Assembly: GCA_900316515.1 (NCBI GenBank)
Contig: ONDE01000001.1
Coordinates: 1 to 64,000 of the forward strand
Reading direction: 5' to 3'
Length of the DNA stretch: 64,000 nucleotides
Source of the DNA: an uncultured Bacteroidales bacterium
GTDB lineage: Bacteria > Bacteroidota > Bacteroidia > Bacteroidales > P3
Below the pieces are notes generated by a model that was not told the origin of the DNA, made no database searches, and worked only from the letters and a program-made list of their open reading frames with translations. The translations under genes were made by a program, and so were the position numbers. Below, piece after piece: positions 55,333 through 63,479 of the stretch. The first letter of the stretch is position 1, and the number at the start of each line of letters is the position of its first letter.

Positions 55333-57285
55333 TCAGAAGAAAATTCCTATTGTGAATGCGCCGTTACGGCGATACATCTCGGGCTGACCCGGGGTGAGGA
55401 TACTGTTGTGCAGGCTGAAGTAGGAGTTCCACTCGATAAAGAAGAGTCGGGAATACTCAATGCCGATGCCAGCGCAGAAGCCATAGTCCCAGCGGTCGAT
55501 GCTGTTGCCCAGCACGTCACGGTTGTCGCCCAGTCGGCCAGCGAAGGCGAAGCGGCCCCAGCCGCCAGCAGATAGATAAACGTGTATGTCAAGTGGGGGT
55601 TCGGGCTTTATGATGTCAAAGTGGAGATTCAGCGGCACCGTCAGGTTGTGTGTAGAGATGCGGCCGTTGTTGCCGGCGCGGCTTGTCATCCAGGCATACT
55701 GAAGGTCGGCGGCGAGGAAGAAGCGTCCGCCGAGGTGAAAGTGTGTGCCGAGACCCAGCTGCGGGCTGAAGCCACAGCGTGTGGCGGTGTCGGAGCCCAC
55801 CAGCCGATTGCCGCCCAGGCCGCCGTAGTAGTAGAAGGCCCAGCGTGGGGTGGGCGGCAAGGTGAGTGCGGTGGTGTCTTTGGCAGAGCGAAGGGCATCC
55901 AATCTGTCTTGTTTGGAGCTGGCGTCGGCGATGAGGGCTTTTGTAGTATCACTAGTATTACCAGAGCTGCTGGAGAAAAACCTGTTGAGGGCCTCCTGCA
56001 CATTGCCGTCGAGGGGCAGAGTGTTGTATTGTTCCCAGAAGTCCTCGTCGTAGCTGCTCTGGCCAAAGGCTTTGGCGATGTTGCGGCTCTTGTGACCCTG
56101 CACGTCGTTGAGGCGCAGGAAGGAGGTGTCGGCGGGTTGCAGGTCGGTGAGGAGCCATTCTGTGCATTTTGTCCAGCGCTGTTCGGGGGCTGTGAGCTCG
56201 TAGCCAAAGTTGCAATGCGAGCGGTAGGTGTAGTCGCTTTGGTATACTATGTGGGTGAGGCAGTAGCGGCCGTTGAGCAGTTCGTAGTGTTCCGACTGCC
56301 GGTTATAGTGTATCGTGTAGCTGCTCCAGGGTTGGAGTGCCCACATGCCGAGGTTGAAGTCGTAGCGACCGGTGTCGTATTCGGCTGTGATATCTACGAT
56401 GGCGAAGTTGTCCTGCCGGATGCGGAGGGTGTAGTGCCCCTTGAAGTGCTGGTTGCTTGTTTCGCTATAGTGGCTCAGTATCCAATAGTCGGTGCCGTCG
56501 GCGTCGGTGTATTCTTGTATGGGTGCGAATTTCCGTTTGGTAGAATGGTCGGCATCAATGTCGAAGCATGCCCGCGGGGTTGCCACGGGGTCGGAGAAGG
56601 CTTGGTTGTCGCTGTAGTTGAGGTCGGCCATGGCTTTCTTGTTGTCGCCGCTGGCGATGCGCACCGCGAGGCTGTCGAGGATAAGCAGCCGGTGCTTGCG
56701 CACGGCCTTGTAGTTGTCGTCCATCTCACGGCGGTAGTCGCTGAAGGTGTAGTAGGTCTTGGCGTCGTTGTGGGTGTAACCGTAACGCAGCATATCGACG
56801 ACGCTCTCGTCGAAGAGGTAGAGTTCGCCGTCGAGCATACGCCAGTCGCGATGGAACCAAGTGCCCACAGTAGTGTCGATATGGTAGTTCTCTGGGATGC
56901 GGCGTACGGCCTCGTCGAGAATGGCCTGAGGTGACGAGTATCCCATCACTTGCACCTCTTGCAGCATTAGCGCGTGTGGTTCGAGGCTAATGTTGCCGTT
57001 TCCTTTAAGCTGCGCCACGCTGACGGTCTTCTTTTTATAACCAATGGCCGAGAAGATGATAGAATCTCCGCTTTTTATCTTACCGCTTTCCAGTTTCAGC
57101 TTATATATTCCCATGTCGTTACTCTGCACACCCACACAGGTGCCCTTCAACGCCACGGCTGTATAGGGCACGCCCTCTTTGTTTTTACCGTCGGTCACAC
57201 GGCCTTGCAATGTGATATAACTCTGTGCGTGGAGGGTGGCGGCGGTCAATAAAAGCCCACAGATAAAAAGTATGCTCTTTCTCAT
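55333..57285 (-). CDS. Outer-membrane protein with carboxypeptidase-regulatory-like domain
   Basis: A 650-residue exported protein: signal MRKSILFICGLLLTAATLHAQ, then a CarboxypepD_reg-like domain (ITLQGRVTDGKNKEGVPYTAVALKGTCVGVQSNDMGIYKLKLESGKI...SIIFSAIGYKKKTV). A large central region of unknown fold follows. The C-terminal part has alternating strands ending in aromatic residues (IGIEYSRLFFIEWNSYFSLHN...GAFTIGIFF), suggesting a small beta-barrel. No TonB-dependent plug seen. It overlaps the GH2 stop (ATGA). A short nonamer-like tract (55943-55969) lies in it. Function unknown. Confidence 0.75.
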   Translation of the reverse strand: MRKSILFICGLLLTAATLHAQSYITLQGRVTDGKNKEGVPYTAVALKGTCVGVQSNDMGIYKLKLESGKIKSGDSIIFSAIGYKKKTVSVAQLKGNGNISLEPHALMLQEVQVMGYSSPQAILDEAVRRIPENYHIDTTVGTWFHRDWRMLDGELYLFDESVVDMLRYGYTHNDAKTYYTFSDYRREMDDNYKAVRKHRLLILDSLAVRIASGDNKKAMADLNYSDNQAFSDPVATPRACFDIDADHSTKRKFAPIQEYTDADGTDYWILSHYSETSNQHFKGHYTLRIRQDNFAIVDITAEYDTGRYDFNLGMWALQPWSSYTIHYNRQSEHYELLNGRYCLTHIVYQSDYTYRSHCNFGYELTAPEQRWTKCTEWLLTDLQPADTSFLRLNDVQGHKSRNIAKAFGQSSYDEDFWEQYNTLPLDGNVQEALNRFFSSSSGNTSDTTKALIADASSKQDRLDALRSAKDTTALTLPPTPRWAFYYYGGLGGNRLVGSDTATRCGFSPQLGLGTHFHLGGRFFLAADLQYAWMTSRAGNNGRISTHNLTVPLNLHFDIIKPEPPLDIHVYLSAGGWGRFAFAGRLGDNRDVLGNSIDRWDYGFCAGIGIEYSRLFFIEWNSYFSLHNSILTPGQPEMYRRNGAFTIGIFF

Positions 57286-59345
57286 TGGTATAACTCGTTC
57301 AAGGTTTTTATCTTTATTTTTACATTGCTCACGTCGGCTTTGGGGTCGACGGGGATAAGGACGGTGCGGAACTTCTCGCCTGCTTTGAGGTCGACGAAGT
57401 TGCGGGTGAAGTGGCCGTCGATGTGGGGCTCGGTGTCGATGTAGAGGTCGTAGAGGTCGGCATTGGCTTTCAGAGTTACCACGAGGCTGCCGTCGCTCTG
57501 CCACGCTTGGCTGATGTTATACTTTGGCTCGGGGTAGGTGCGGTCTTTGGGATAGACGGAGTAATACTGCTGCCAGCGGTCGAGGTCGACATCGTCGGCA
57601 AAGAGCGCCTGCGCGCGGTAGTGGAGAGCTTTCCAGTTGCCATAGTAGTCGATGCTGCTCCATGAAGCCACAGGCCAGCAATCGTTGAGCTGCCAGTAGA
57701 GGGTGCCAGAACAGTGTGTAGTGTGTAGTGTGTAGTGTGTAGTATTTGCCACTGTGCTGTCCACTACCCACTGTCCACTACCCACTATATGGCAGTAGAT
57801 ACCATATCCAACACCCCAGGCTTGGAGGAGTTGGGAGACGTAGGCGTAGTTCTCGAGGTTCAGCGTGCGGCTGGCGAAGCCGTAGTAGCGCTGCATGGCC
57901 TTGTCGATTATCTCGCGGCCGCGGCCATGTTTTTGATGGCTCTTCATCGTGGGAGAGTCGATATAGAGCTGGTCCTCGGGGCAGAAGCGGCGGATGGTGC
58001 TGATAAGCGGATAGCTCTGAAACCCGTACTCGGACATGAAGCGGCCGGTCTTCTCGGCATATTTCTCAAAGGGTTCTTCGCCCCACCAGACGCCCCAGTA
58101 GTGGCTGTCGCCGTGGGTGACGCATTCGGGGTGCCCCCAGCCGTAGAGCGGTGAGGTGGTGATGTAGGGGCGCTGCAAGGGGTCGTACTTGCTGACGGCT
58201 TGCGCCAGGATGCCCTTCTCGCCGAAGAGGGTGTCGATGCCGTGCTGCAGATGGGCGATTTGTTCGGGTGTCCAGTTGTACTGCTTCTGCCAGCCCCAGT
58301 CTTCCCAGCCGTTCTTCACCTCGTTGTTGCCGCACCAGAGGACGACGCAGGGGTGACGGGCGATGCGGCGCACCTGCTCTTCGGCTTCGGTCTTCACATT
58401 GGAGAGGAAGGCGGTGTCGGAAGGGTAGAGGGCGCAGCTGAAGTTGAAGTCCATCCATACCATGAGGTCCAGCGAGTCGCAGAGGTCGAAGAAATAGTCG
58501 TGCTCGTAGATGCCGCCGCCCCATACGCGCAGCATGTTGAAGCCTGCCTCCTTGGCGGAGCAGAGCAGGTGGCGGTAGCGGTCTCTATTGGCTTTGTTGT
58601 CCACAGGGAAGGAGTGCACGGGAATCCAGTTGGCACCCTTGATGAAGATGGGTTTGCCGTCGCGGTAGAAGGTGAAAGACTGACCGATGGAGTCGGGTTC
58701 CTGGCGGAGTTCCACTCTAGTAGGACTAGTAATACTAGTGGCACTAGTTATGCTAGGTCTTTTGTTAGTAATGTAGACGGGTTTCCAGATGCCGCAGGTC
58801 ATCAGTTTCGGTCCCCAATCCCAACCCTGTTGGTAGGGTGCTATGCGGGAGAAGGCGCGCTGGTCGGGGAGCGGGATGCCGTAAGCCCATTGTTTTGAAC
58901 TGTCGTTGGGATTATAGAAGCTGACGTAGATGGTGAGGCTGTCGCCAAACTGGTCGCGGGTGACGAGGCGCTCGTACCGGCTGAACATGTTGCTGTGCTC
59001 TTCGCGGTTGTACTTGGGGCTGCCGATGGAAATCAAAGCATCGCCTGCAAGTCCTTCGAATACCAGCCAAAGGGAGTCGCCTTCGGGTAGTTGGTCAGAA
59101 GCCACAACCGTCTTGTAGGTCCAAATAACATTGGGCACCCACTGCACGGAGTCCTCTTTGGTGCCGTAGTATGGGTCGGGGATAAGGCCGTTGGCCATCA
59201 GGTCTGTATGTACAAATCCCGGCACCGTGGCGGGATACCATTGGCCGGTATTGTGGAACTGCCAGTCGGTGAGTTCCAATGTGTCGGGCTTTGTCGCGCA
59301 TGCCGCCAGCAGCAGCGGCAGGAGAAGAAGGGATAGGCGTTTCAT
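57282..59345 (-). CDS. GH2 beta-mannosidase-like lipoprotein, shortened
   Basis: A 687-residue exported glycosidase. It has signal MKRLSLLLLPLLLAAC and a beta-mannosidase sugar-binding domain (WQFHNTGQWYPATVPGFVHTDLMANGLIPDPYYG). The catalytic barrel has GANWIPVHSFP, RVWGGGIYEHDYFFDLCD, an acid/base Glu in WCGNNEVKNGW and a nucleophile candidate in FMSEYGFQSYP. Family members usually have an Ig-like domain of about 100 residues between KPVY and the barrel. Here that space is only about 30 residues, made partly of CTAG nonamers (58717-58761). A second insertion (57713-57789) precedes GTLYWQLNDCWP. Active residues look intact; activity uncertain. Confidence 0.85.
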   Translation of the reverse strand: MKRLSLLLLPLLLAACATKPDTLELTDWQFHNTGQWYPATVPGFVHTDLMANGLIPDPYYGTKEDSVQWVPNVIWTYKTVVASDQLPEGDSLWLVFEGLAGDALISIGSPKYNREEHSNMFSRYERLVTRDQFGDSLTIYVSFYNPNDSSKQWAYGIPLPDQRAFSRIAPYQQGWDWGPKLMTCGIWKPVYITNKRPSITSATSITSPTRVELRQEPDSIGQSFTFYRDGKPIFIKGANWIPVHSFPVDNKANRDRYRHLLCSAKEAGFNMLRVWGGGIYEHDYFFDLCDSLDLMVWMDFNFSCALYPSDTAFLSNVKTEAEEQVRRIARHPCVVLWCGNNEVKNGWEDWGWQKQYNWTPEQIAHLQHGIDTLFGEKGILAQAVSKYDPLQRPYITTSPLYGWGHPECVTHGDSHYWGVWWGEEPFEKYAEKTGRFMSEYGFQSYPLISTIRRFCPEDQLYIDSPTMKSHQKHGRGREIIDKAMQRYYGFASRTLNLENYAYVSQLLQAWGVGYGIYCHIVGSGQWVVDSTVANTTHYTLHTTHCSGTLYWQLNDCWPVASWSSIDYYGNWKALHYRAQALFADDVDLDRWQQYYSVYPKDRTYPEPKYNISQAWQSDGSLVVTLKANADLYDLYIDTEPHIDGHFTRNFVDLKAGEKFRTVLIPVDPKADVSNVKIKIKTLNELYQ
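57713..57789. repeat. 77-bp two-armed heptamer element, copy 2
   Basis: Eleven heptamers: AGTGTGT four times, AGTATTT, two core units, then CACTACC-like units in inverse sense. On the minus strand it encodes VGSGQWVVDST, then TTHYTLHTTH. Homologous to 27911-27987 in sequence, orientation to the gene and frame. Confidence 0.88.
58717..58761. repeat. In-frame CTAG nonamers in GH2 gene
   Basis: Five 9-bp units each starting CTAG (CTAGTAGGA, CTAGTAATA and so on), encoding x-T-S tripeptides (SITSATSITSPT) at the place of the missing Ig-like domain. Confidence 0.85.
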
Positions 59346-59381
59346 TTGTCTTAACTACTTAACTACTGTCTCCTTAACTAC
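59346..59381. repeat. 36-bp repeat, copy A
   Basis: Identical over 36 bp to 61678-61713. It begins TTGTCTTAACTACTTAACTA and contains TTAACTAC units around CTGTCTCC. It lies between the DUF486 gene and the GH2 gene. Confidence 0.9.
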
Positions 59382-59383
59382 CG

Positions 59384-59761
59384 TCACTTTGTTTTCCAGA
59401 AGGCGAAGACCACGGCCAGCAGGATGAAGACGAAGCTGACGAGGTGGTTCCAGCGGATGGGCTCGCTCTTGAAGACGGTGGCCACGATGACGGTGAAGAC
59501 GGTCAACGAGATGCACTCGGCCAGTATCTTGAGCTGCATCAGCGAGAATGGGCCGCCATTGATCTGGCTGCCGATGCGGTTGGCCGGTATCATGAACGAG
59601 TACTCGAAGAAGGCCACGCCCCACGAGGTGAGGATGATGAGGATGAGTGGCCAACTGGTGTTGATCTTCATCTCGGTGAGCTTCAAGTTGCCGTACCAAG
59701 CGAAGGTCATGAAGATGTTGCTGACAATCAGCAGAAGTATGGTGATTAGAGCTTTTGGCAT
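59384..59761 (-). CDS. DUF486 / DMT-family small membrane protein
   Basis: A 125-residue protein with four hydrophobic helices (ALITILLLIVSNIFMTFAW; PLILIILTSWGVAFFEYSFMIPANRIG; LKILAECISLTVFTVIVATVF; LVSFVFILLAVVFAFW). The signature MIPANRIGSQINGGPFSLMQLKI fits the DUF486/DMT family. Function unknown. Its start lies inside the 3' end of cinA (16-bp overlap), so it is translated from the same transcript. Confidence 0.88.
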   Translation of the reverse strand: MPKALITILLLIVSNIFMTFAWYGNLKLTEMKINTSWPLILIILTSWGVAFFEYSFMIPANRIGSQINGGPFSLMQLKILAECISLTVFTVIVATVFKSEPIRWNHLVSFVFILLAVVFAFWKTK

Positions 59762-60972
59762 ATCAGTCTTATTAACATTGCAAAGGCTTGGTTGGTGCTG
59801 CGGTCGATGTTCTGCTGCCGCCTATTGGCTCCGAATTGCAGCAGTTTGGCTTCGGTGCGAGTGGCACTGGCGACGGCAATCCACACGGTGCCTACGGGCT
59901 TCTCCGGTGTGCCGCCGTCGGGGCCGGCGATGCCGGTGGTGGCAATGGCCAGGTCGGCGCCGAGTCGTTGGCGCACACCCTCCACCATCTCGCGGACGGT
60001 CTCCTCGCTTACGGCGCCATGGGCCTCCAGCGTGCTGTGTTTCACACCGAGGGCGCTTTCCTTCACCTCGTTGCTGTAGGCCACCACGCCGCCTTTGAAG
60101 TAGGCCGAAGCGCCGGCTTGGGAGGTGAGCAGACGGGCGATGTTGCCGCCCGTGCAGCTTTCGGCAGTGGCCAGCGTCAGGCCGCGTTCCGTGAGGGTCT
60201 TGTGCACCAGCTCGTCGAGGGTCTCGCAGTCTTCGCCCACGATATATTGCCCTGCGAGGTCGTAGAGTCCTTTCAAGACGGACGGGTCGTAGTTGCCGTG
60301 CACGGTCAGGCGCAGCTTGGTGAGACCCGCCACAGGCAGGTAGGCCAACTTGATGTTCTCCGGCAGCGACAGTTCCCACGACTCGATGAGGTCGGAAAGG
60401 AAGCTCTCGCCGATGCCCTGCGTCAGTATGTTCTTGGTGGTGATGATGACGGTCTTGAAGGTCTCCTGTAGCTTCGGCAGCACGTGGTTGCGCATGAGCC
60501 ACTCCATCTCGAACGGCACGCCGGGCAGCGACACCAACACTTTGCCTTCACGCTCAAACCACATGCAAGGAGCCGTCCCTAAATCATTATTCAATACTTC
60601 GCAGCACTTGGGTACCAACGCTTGTGCACGGTTGACGGGCGTCAGTTCGTAGCCGCGGCTCTCGAAGATGCGTTTCACGTTGTCCAGCGCCACCTGGCTT
60701 TCCACCAGTTCGCTGCCGAAATATTCGCAGAGTAGTTTTTTTGTGATGTCGTCCTTGGTGGGGCCGAGGCCGCCGGTGACAAGCACGGCGTCGCTGGTAT
60801 GCATGGCCTCGTCGACGGAATTCCAGATAGCCTGCCGCTCATCGCCCACAACAAGTGTTTTGTGCACGTCCATGCCTGCTATGGTGAGCATGCGGCTCAT
60901 CGTCGAGGCGTTGGTGTTGACGACCTGCCCGATGAGCAGTTCGTCACCGATGTTAATGATTGTTACGTCCAT
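59746..60972 (-). CDS. cinA: CinA-family nicotinamide-nucleotide amidase
   Basis: Competence/damage-inducible family protein with an N-terminal MoaB-like (COG1058) domain and a C-terminal nicotinamide-nucleotide amidase domain. The 408-residue protein starts MDVTIINIGDELLIGQVVNTNA and has VLVTGGLGPTKDDITKKLL and LPGVPFEMEWLM. The C-terminal part has LATAESCTGGNIARLLTSQAGAS, VVAYSNEVKESALGV and TTGIAGPDGGTPEKPVGTVWIA, giving the full two-domain form. The probable role is pyridine-nucleotide repair. The frame upstream of 60972 only translates the short repeat. Confidence 0.93.
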   Translation of the reverse strand: MDVTIINIGDELLIGQVVNTNASTMSRMLTIAGMDVHKTLVVGDERQAIWNSVDEAMHTSDAVLVTGGLGPTKDDITKKLLCEYFGSELVESQVALDNVKRIFESRGYELTPVNRAQALVPKCCEVLNNDLGTAPCMWFEREGKVLVSLPGVPFEMEWLMRNHVLPKLQETFKTVIITTKNILTQGIGESFLSDLIESWELSLPENIKLAYLPVAGLTKLRLTVHGNYDPSVLKGLYDLAGQYIVGEDCETLDELVHKTLTERGLTLATAESCTGGNIARLLTSQAGASAYFKGGVVAYSNEVKESALGVKHSTLEAHGAVSEETVREMVEGVRQRLGADLAIATTGIAGPDGGTPEKPVGTVWIAVASATRTEAKLLQFGANRRQQNIDRSTNQAFAMLIRLICQKL

Positions 60973-60982
60973 ATTATCTTTA

Positions 60983-61006
60983 GTAGTTAAGGAGACAGTA
61001 GTTAAG
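60983..61006. repeat. 36-bp repeat family, inverted partial copy
   Basis: 24 bp identical to the reverse complement of part of 59346-59381 (GTAGTTAAGGAGACAGTAGT and onward), in the gap between folA and cinA. Confidence 0.88.
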
Positions 61007-61036
61007 GCAATGCCGCAGGTACGGCCACCGTCTCGG

Positions 61037-61570
61037 CTACAGTTTGCCCATTGTTGGCTTCCTGTCGTATTCAGCATATGTGAATTCCAAACCGCTTTTC
61101 TCGTCCACTATGCGCTCTGTCTCGCTGACCTTGGTGAACGCTGAGAGGTCGATGACGGGGAAGAAGGTGTCGGCTTCGGGGAATTCCTTGTGCACCCACG
61201 TGATGTAGAGACGCTGTGTGAAGGGCATCAGCATGTTGTAAATGCGGCCACCGCCGATGATGAACACCTCGTCGTCACTGTCGCGCAGCAGGTCGAACAT
61301 GTCGTTGACGCTGCGTACCACCTCGGCGCCTTCGGGGGCGAAGTCTGCGCTCTGCGAGAAGACGATGTTGCGGCGACCGGCGAGCGGGCGTTTGGGCAGA
61401 CTCTCCCAGGTGCGTCGCCCCATAACCACAGGGTGACCCATGGTGAGGGCCTTGAAGCGCTTGAGGTCGCCGCTGAGGTGCCAAGGCATGTCGCCGTTAA
61501 GGCCTATGGCGCGGTTCTCGGCCTGCGCCACTATGATGCTAAGCATAGGTTTCTTGTTTATGTTGATCAT
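61037..61570 (-). CDS. folA: Dihydrofolate reductase
   Basis: Reduces dihydrofolate to tetrahydrofolate with NADPH. The 177-residue protein has SIIVAQAENRAIGLNGDMPWHLSGDLKRFKALTMGHPVVMGRRTWESLPKRPL, EVFIIGGGRIYNMLMPFTQRLYITWVH and the C-terminal LEFTYAEYDR. The start may be 61570 (MININKKP) or 61546 (MLSIIVAQ); no ribosome-binding site decides. Flanked on both sides by short repeats. Confidence 0.95.
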   Translation of the reverse strand: MININKKPMLSIIVAQAENRAIGLNGDMPWHLSGDLKRFKALTMGHPVVMGRRTWESLPKRPLAGRRNIVFSQSADFAPEGAEVVRSVNDMFDLLRDSDDEVFIIGGGRIYNMLMPFTQRLYITWVHKEFPEADTFFPVIDLSAFTKVSETERIVDEKSGLEFTYAEYDRKPTMGKL

Positions 61571-61584
61571 GTGATGTTTTTTTA

Positions 61585-61713
61585 GGAGTTAAGTAGGTAA
61601 GTAGTTATCGCTTCGCTCGCCCTTTGGGCAGTAGTTAAGGCAAATGCATATCGCCGTGTTTGTTGCTGTTAGCAGTATTGTCTTAACTACTTAACTACTG
61701 TCTCCTTAACTAC
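61585..61713. repeat. Inverted short-repeat arms between hydF and folA, with 36-bp copy B
   Basis: The plus-strand left arm (61585-61640) has AGTTAAGTAGGTAAGTAG-like units, interrupted by CGCTTCGCTCG and CCCTTTGGGC hairpins. The right arm (61678-61713) is the 36-bp repeat in inverse sense. The hydF TAA stop (61706-61708) lies in it. Confidence 0.85.
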
Positions 61714-62830
61714 TGAATATTCTTGTTGCACGTTCAAATATGCCGCCGCACCAGGCGAGGGCCAACCCATAGTTGCTCACCGGCACGCCGGCCTCAAGGG
61801 CCGGCAGCAGGCGGGCTTTCACCTGCTGGGCGGTGATGACGCATCCGCCGCATTGTATCACCAGCGCATACTGTGAGAGGTCGGATGGTAGCGGTGACTG
61901 TCCGCCGATGACCTCGCACTGCAGCTCCTTGCCGGTGGCTTTCTTGAGGGCTGCGGGCAGCTTCACGCGGCCTATGTCTTCGCAGGTCACGTTGTGCGTG
62001 CAGCTCTCGAGCAGCAGCACACGGTCGCCGTCTTTCAAGTTGCCAATCTTTCGGGTGCCCTCCAGATACTCTTTGAAGAGACCTTTCTGCCGGGCCAGCA
62101 CTACGCTGAACGAAGTGAGCGGCACCTCGTCGGGCACGATGGCGGCCACCTGCTTGAAAGCTTGGCTGTCGGTAACCACCAGCGTCGGTTGCTCTTTGAG
62201 AGCCGCCAGTGTCGAGGGCAGTTCCTCCGGCTGGCAGAAGAAAGCCTGCGCGTGGATGTCCATCAGGTCGCGTAGCACCTGCACCTGCGGCAGTATCATA
62301 CGCCCTTCGGGGGCCGACGAGTCGATTGGTGTCACCAGTACCACGGTGTCGCCCTGATGCACCACGTCGCCCAGCAGGCTCCGTCCACGGTAGGCGCTCT
62401 CCGGCAGGGCTTCTTTTATCTGTGCTATCAGCGCATCCTTGTCGATGGGGGCTTTCTTTGTCAGCACCTTGAGCAGCGGCGTGCCGTGCTCCGTGCACCA
62501 GCGTTCCACCATCAGCTCCGGCTCGCCGTAGCAGTCTTCGGTATAGAGCAGCAGCGCCAGGTCGACCTCGGCCAGTGCCGCCATGCTCTTCTCCACGCGC
62601 ATACGGCCAAGCTCGCCTTCGTCGTCGATGCCTGCGGTGTCGATCAACACCACGGGTCCTATGCCTCCAATCTCCATGCTTTTGCGCACGGGATCGGTGG
62701 TTGTGCCGGCAGTGTCGCTTACAATGGCAATCTGTTGGCCTGTAAGCCAGTTGATCATTGTGCTCTTACCAACGTTGCGGCGGCCGAAGAAGCCTATACG
62801 TGGCTTCAGTTCATTACCTTTTTTGCTCAC
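61706..62830 (-). CDS. hydF: [FeFe]-hydrogenase maturation GTPase HydF
   Basis: Scaffold that carries and delivers the 2Fe precursor to hydrogenase. The 374-residue protein has the P-loop GRRNVGKSTMINWLTGQ, switch region TTTDPVRKSMEI, DTAGIDDEG, a dimerisation region and a C-terminal cluster-binding domain. Its ligands are CTH near residue 276 and CGGC near 326, the expected C-x-H...C-x2-C layout. The C-terminal FSS and stop fall in the 36-bp repeat. Together with hydE it implies an active [FeFe] hydrogenase encoded elsewhere. Confidence 0.93.
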   Translation of the reverse strand: MSKKGNELKPRIGFFGRRNVGKSTMINWLTGQQIAIVSDTAGTTTDPVRKSMEIGGIGPVVLIDTAGIDDEGELGRMRVEKSMAALAEVDLALLLYTEDCYGEPELMVERWCTEHGTPLLKVLTKKAPIDKDALIAQIKEALPESAYRGRSLLGDVVHQGDTVVLVTPIDSSAPEGRMILPQVQVLRDLMDIHAQAFFCQPEELPSTLAALKEQPTLVVTDSQAFKQVAAIVPDEVPLTSFSVVLARQKGLFKEYLEGTRKIGNLKDGDRVLLLESCTHNVTCEDIGRVKLPAALKKATGKELQCEVIGGQSPLPSDLSQYALVIQCGGCVITAQQVKARLLPALEAGVPVSNYGLALAWCGGIFERATRIFSS

Positions 62831-62919
62831 TATGCTAATTCTTTATAAAGGTGTTATTCGCTGTATTTATTATTTTCAAGGTGCTCATGGGCATACCACG
62901 CGTCCTTCGGTTCATGCTG

Positions 62920-62927
62920 CAAAAATA
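62920..62927 (-). promoter_or_regulatory. -7 element of hydF
   Basis: On the minus strand TATTTTTG (62927-62920) matches TAnnTTTG, about 90 bp before hydF; no good -33 box. Confidence 0.45.
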
Positions 62928-62957
62928 CTAAATAAATAATATTCGCGCGTAGAAAGT

Positions 62958-62990
62958 TTTCAACCCTATGGGGAAAAAGTCGTATCTTTG
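62958..62990 (+). promoter_or_regulatory. Promoter of DUF4919 gene
   Basis: TTTC (62958-62961, one mismatch), 21-bp spacer, TATCTTTG (62983-62990). The -7 box ends only 9 bp before ATG 63000, so the leader is very short or absent. The in-frame TTG at 62988 overlaps the box and cannot be the start. Confidence 0.7.
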
Positions 62991-62999
62991 CAGTCAAAT

Positions 63000-63479
63000 A
63001 TGAAAAGAATAGTTGTTATAATAGGTTTATTGATAGTATGTTGTGCTGCCATAGCACAGGACAGTGGAGTTACTATGAAGCCCAACTACCGCAAGATTGC
63101 GCGAGTAGTAAAGTCACCCTCGAGTCCTTACTTTCTCGACTCGCTTGAGGCACGCTTCATGAGGTGCGATACGTCGTTGACCGTTGATGACCTGCGCTGC
63201 ATCTATTTTGGATCTTCCGACAAAAAGCTCAGTAATTCATATCGTGTTTACTCGTTACGAGCTGGTCGTTTTGGACGTCAGTCGCGTCAGGCTAACGAAG
63301 CTTGGTTGTATTATCAAATGTTGACCACTGCGGTGTGGAGCACAGGTGACGGTTCAAAACGCAAGCCGTTGCATGTGGTCTCTCGTGAAGATGCCGAGAC
63401 GGTGGCCAAGGGTTACGACACGCCACTGTGGTTTAAGATTAAAGGAAAACGTAAGTTCAGCGTAGTTCCACAACAGTGA
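63000..63479 (+). CDS. DUF4919-like exported protein
   Basis: A 159-residue protein with signal MKRIVVIIGLLIVCCAAIAQ. The mature part (KPNYRKIARVVKSPSSPYFLDSLEARFMRCDTSLTVDDLRCIYFGSSDKK) resembles DUF4919 proteins of Bacteroidota. Function unknown. The 3' end overlaps the convergent mutS2 gene by 23 bp. Confidence 0.78.
   Translation: MKRIVVIIGLLIVCCAAIAQDSGVTMKPNYRKIARVVKSPSSPYFLDSLEARFMRCDTSLTVDDLRCIYFGSSDKKLSNSYRVYSLRAGRFGRQSRQANEAWLYYQMLTTAVWSTGDGSKRKPLHVVSREDAETVAKGYDTPLWFKIKGKRKFSVVPQQ

Noticed and set aside
59355..59699. Alternative minus-strand ORF overlapping the DUF486 gene
   Set aside because: Its translation is Arg/His-rich without structure, while the DUF486 frame has four clear membrane helices and the family signature.
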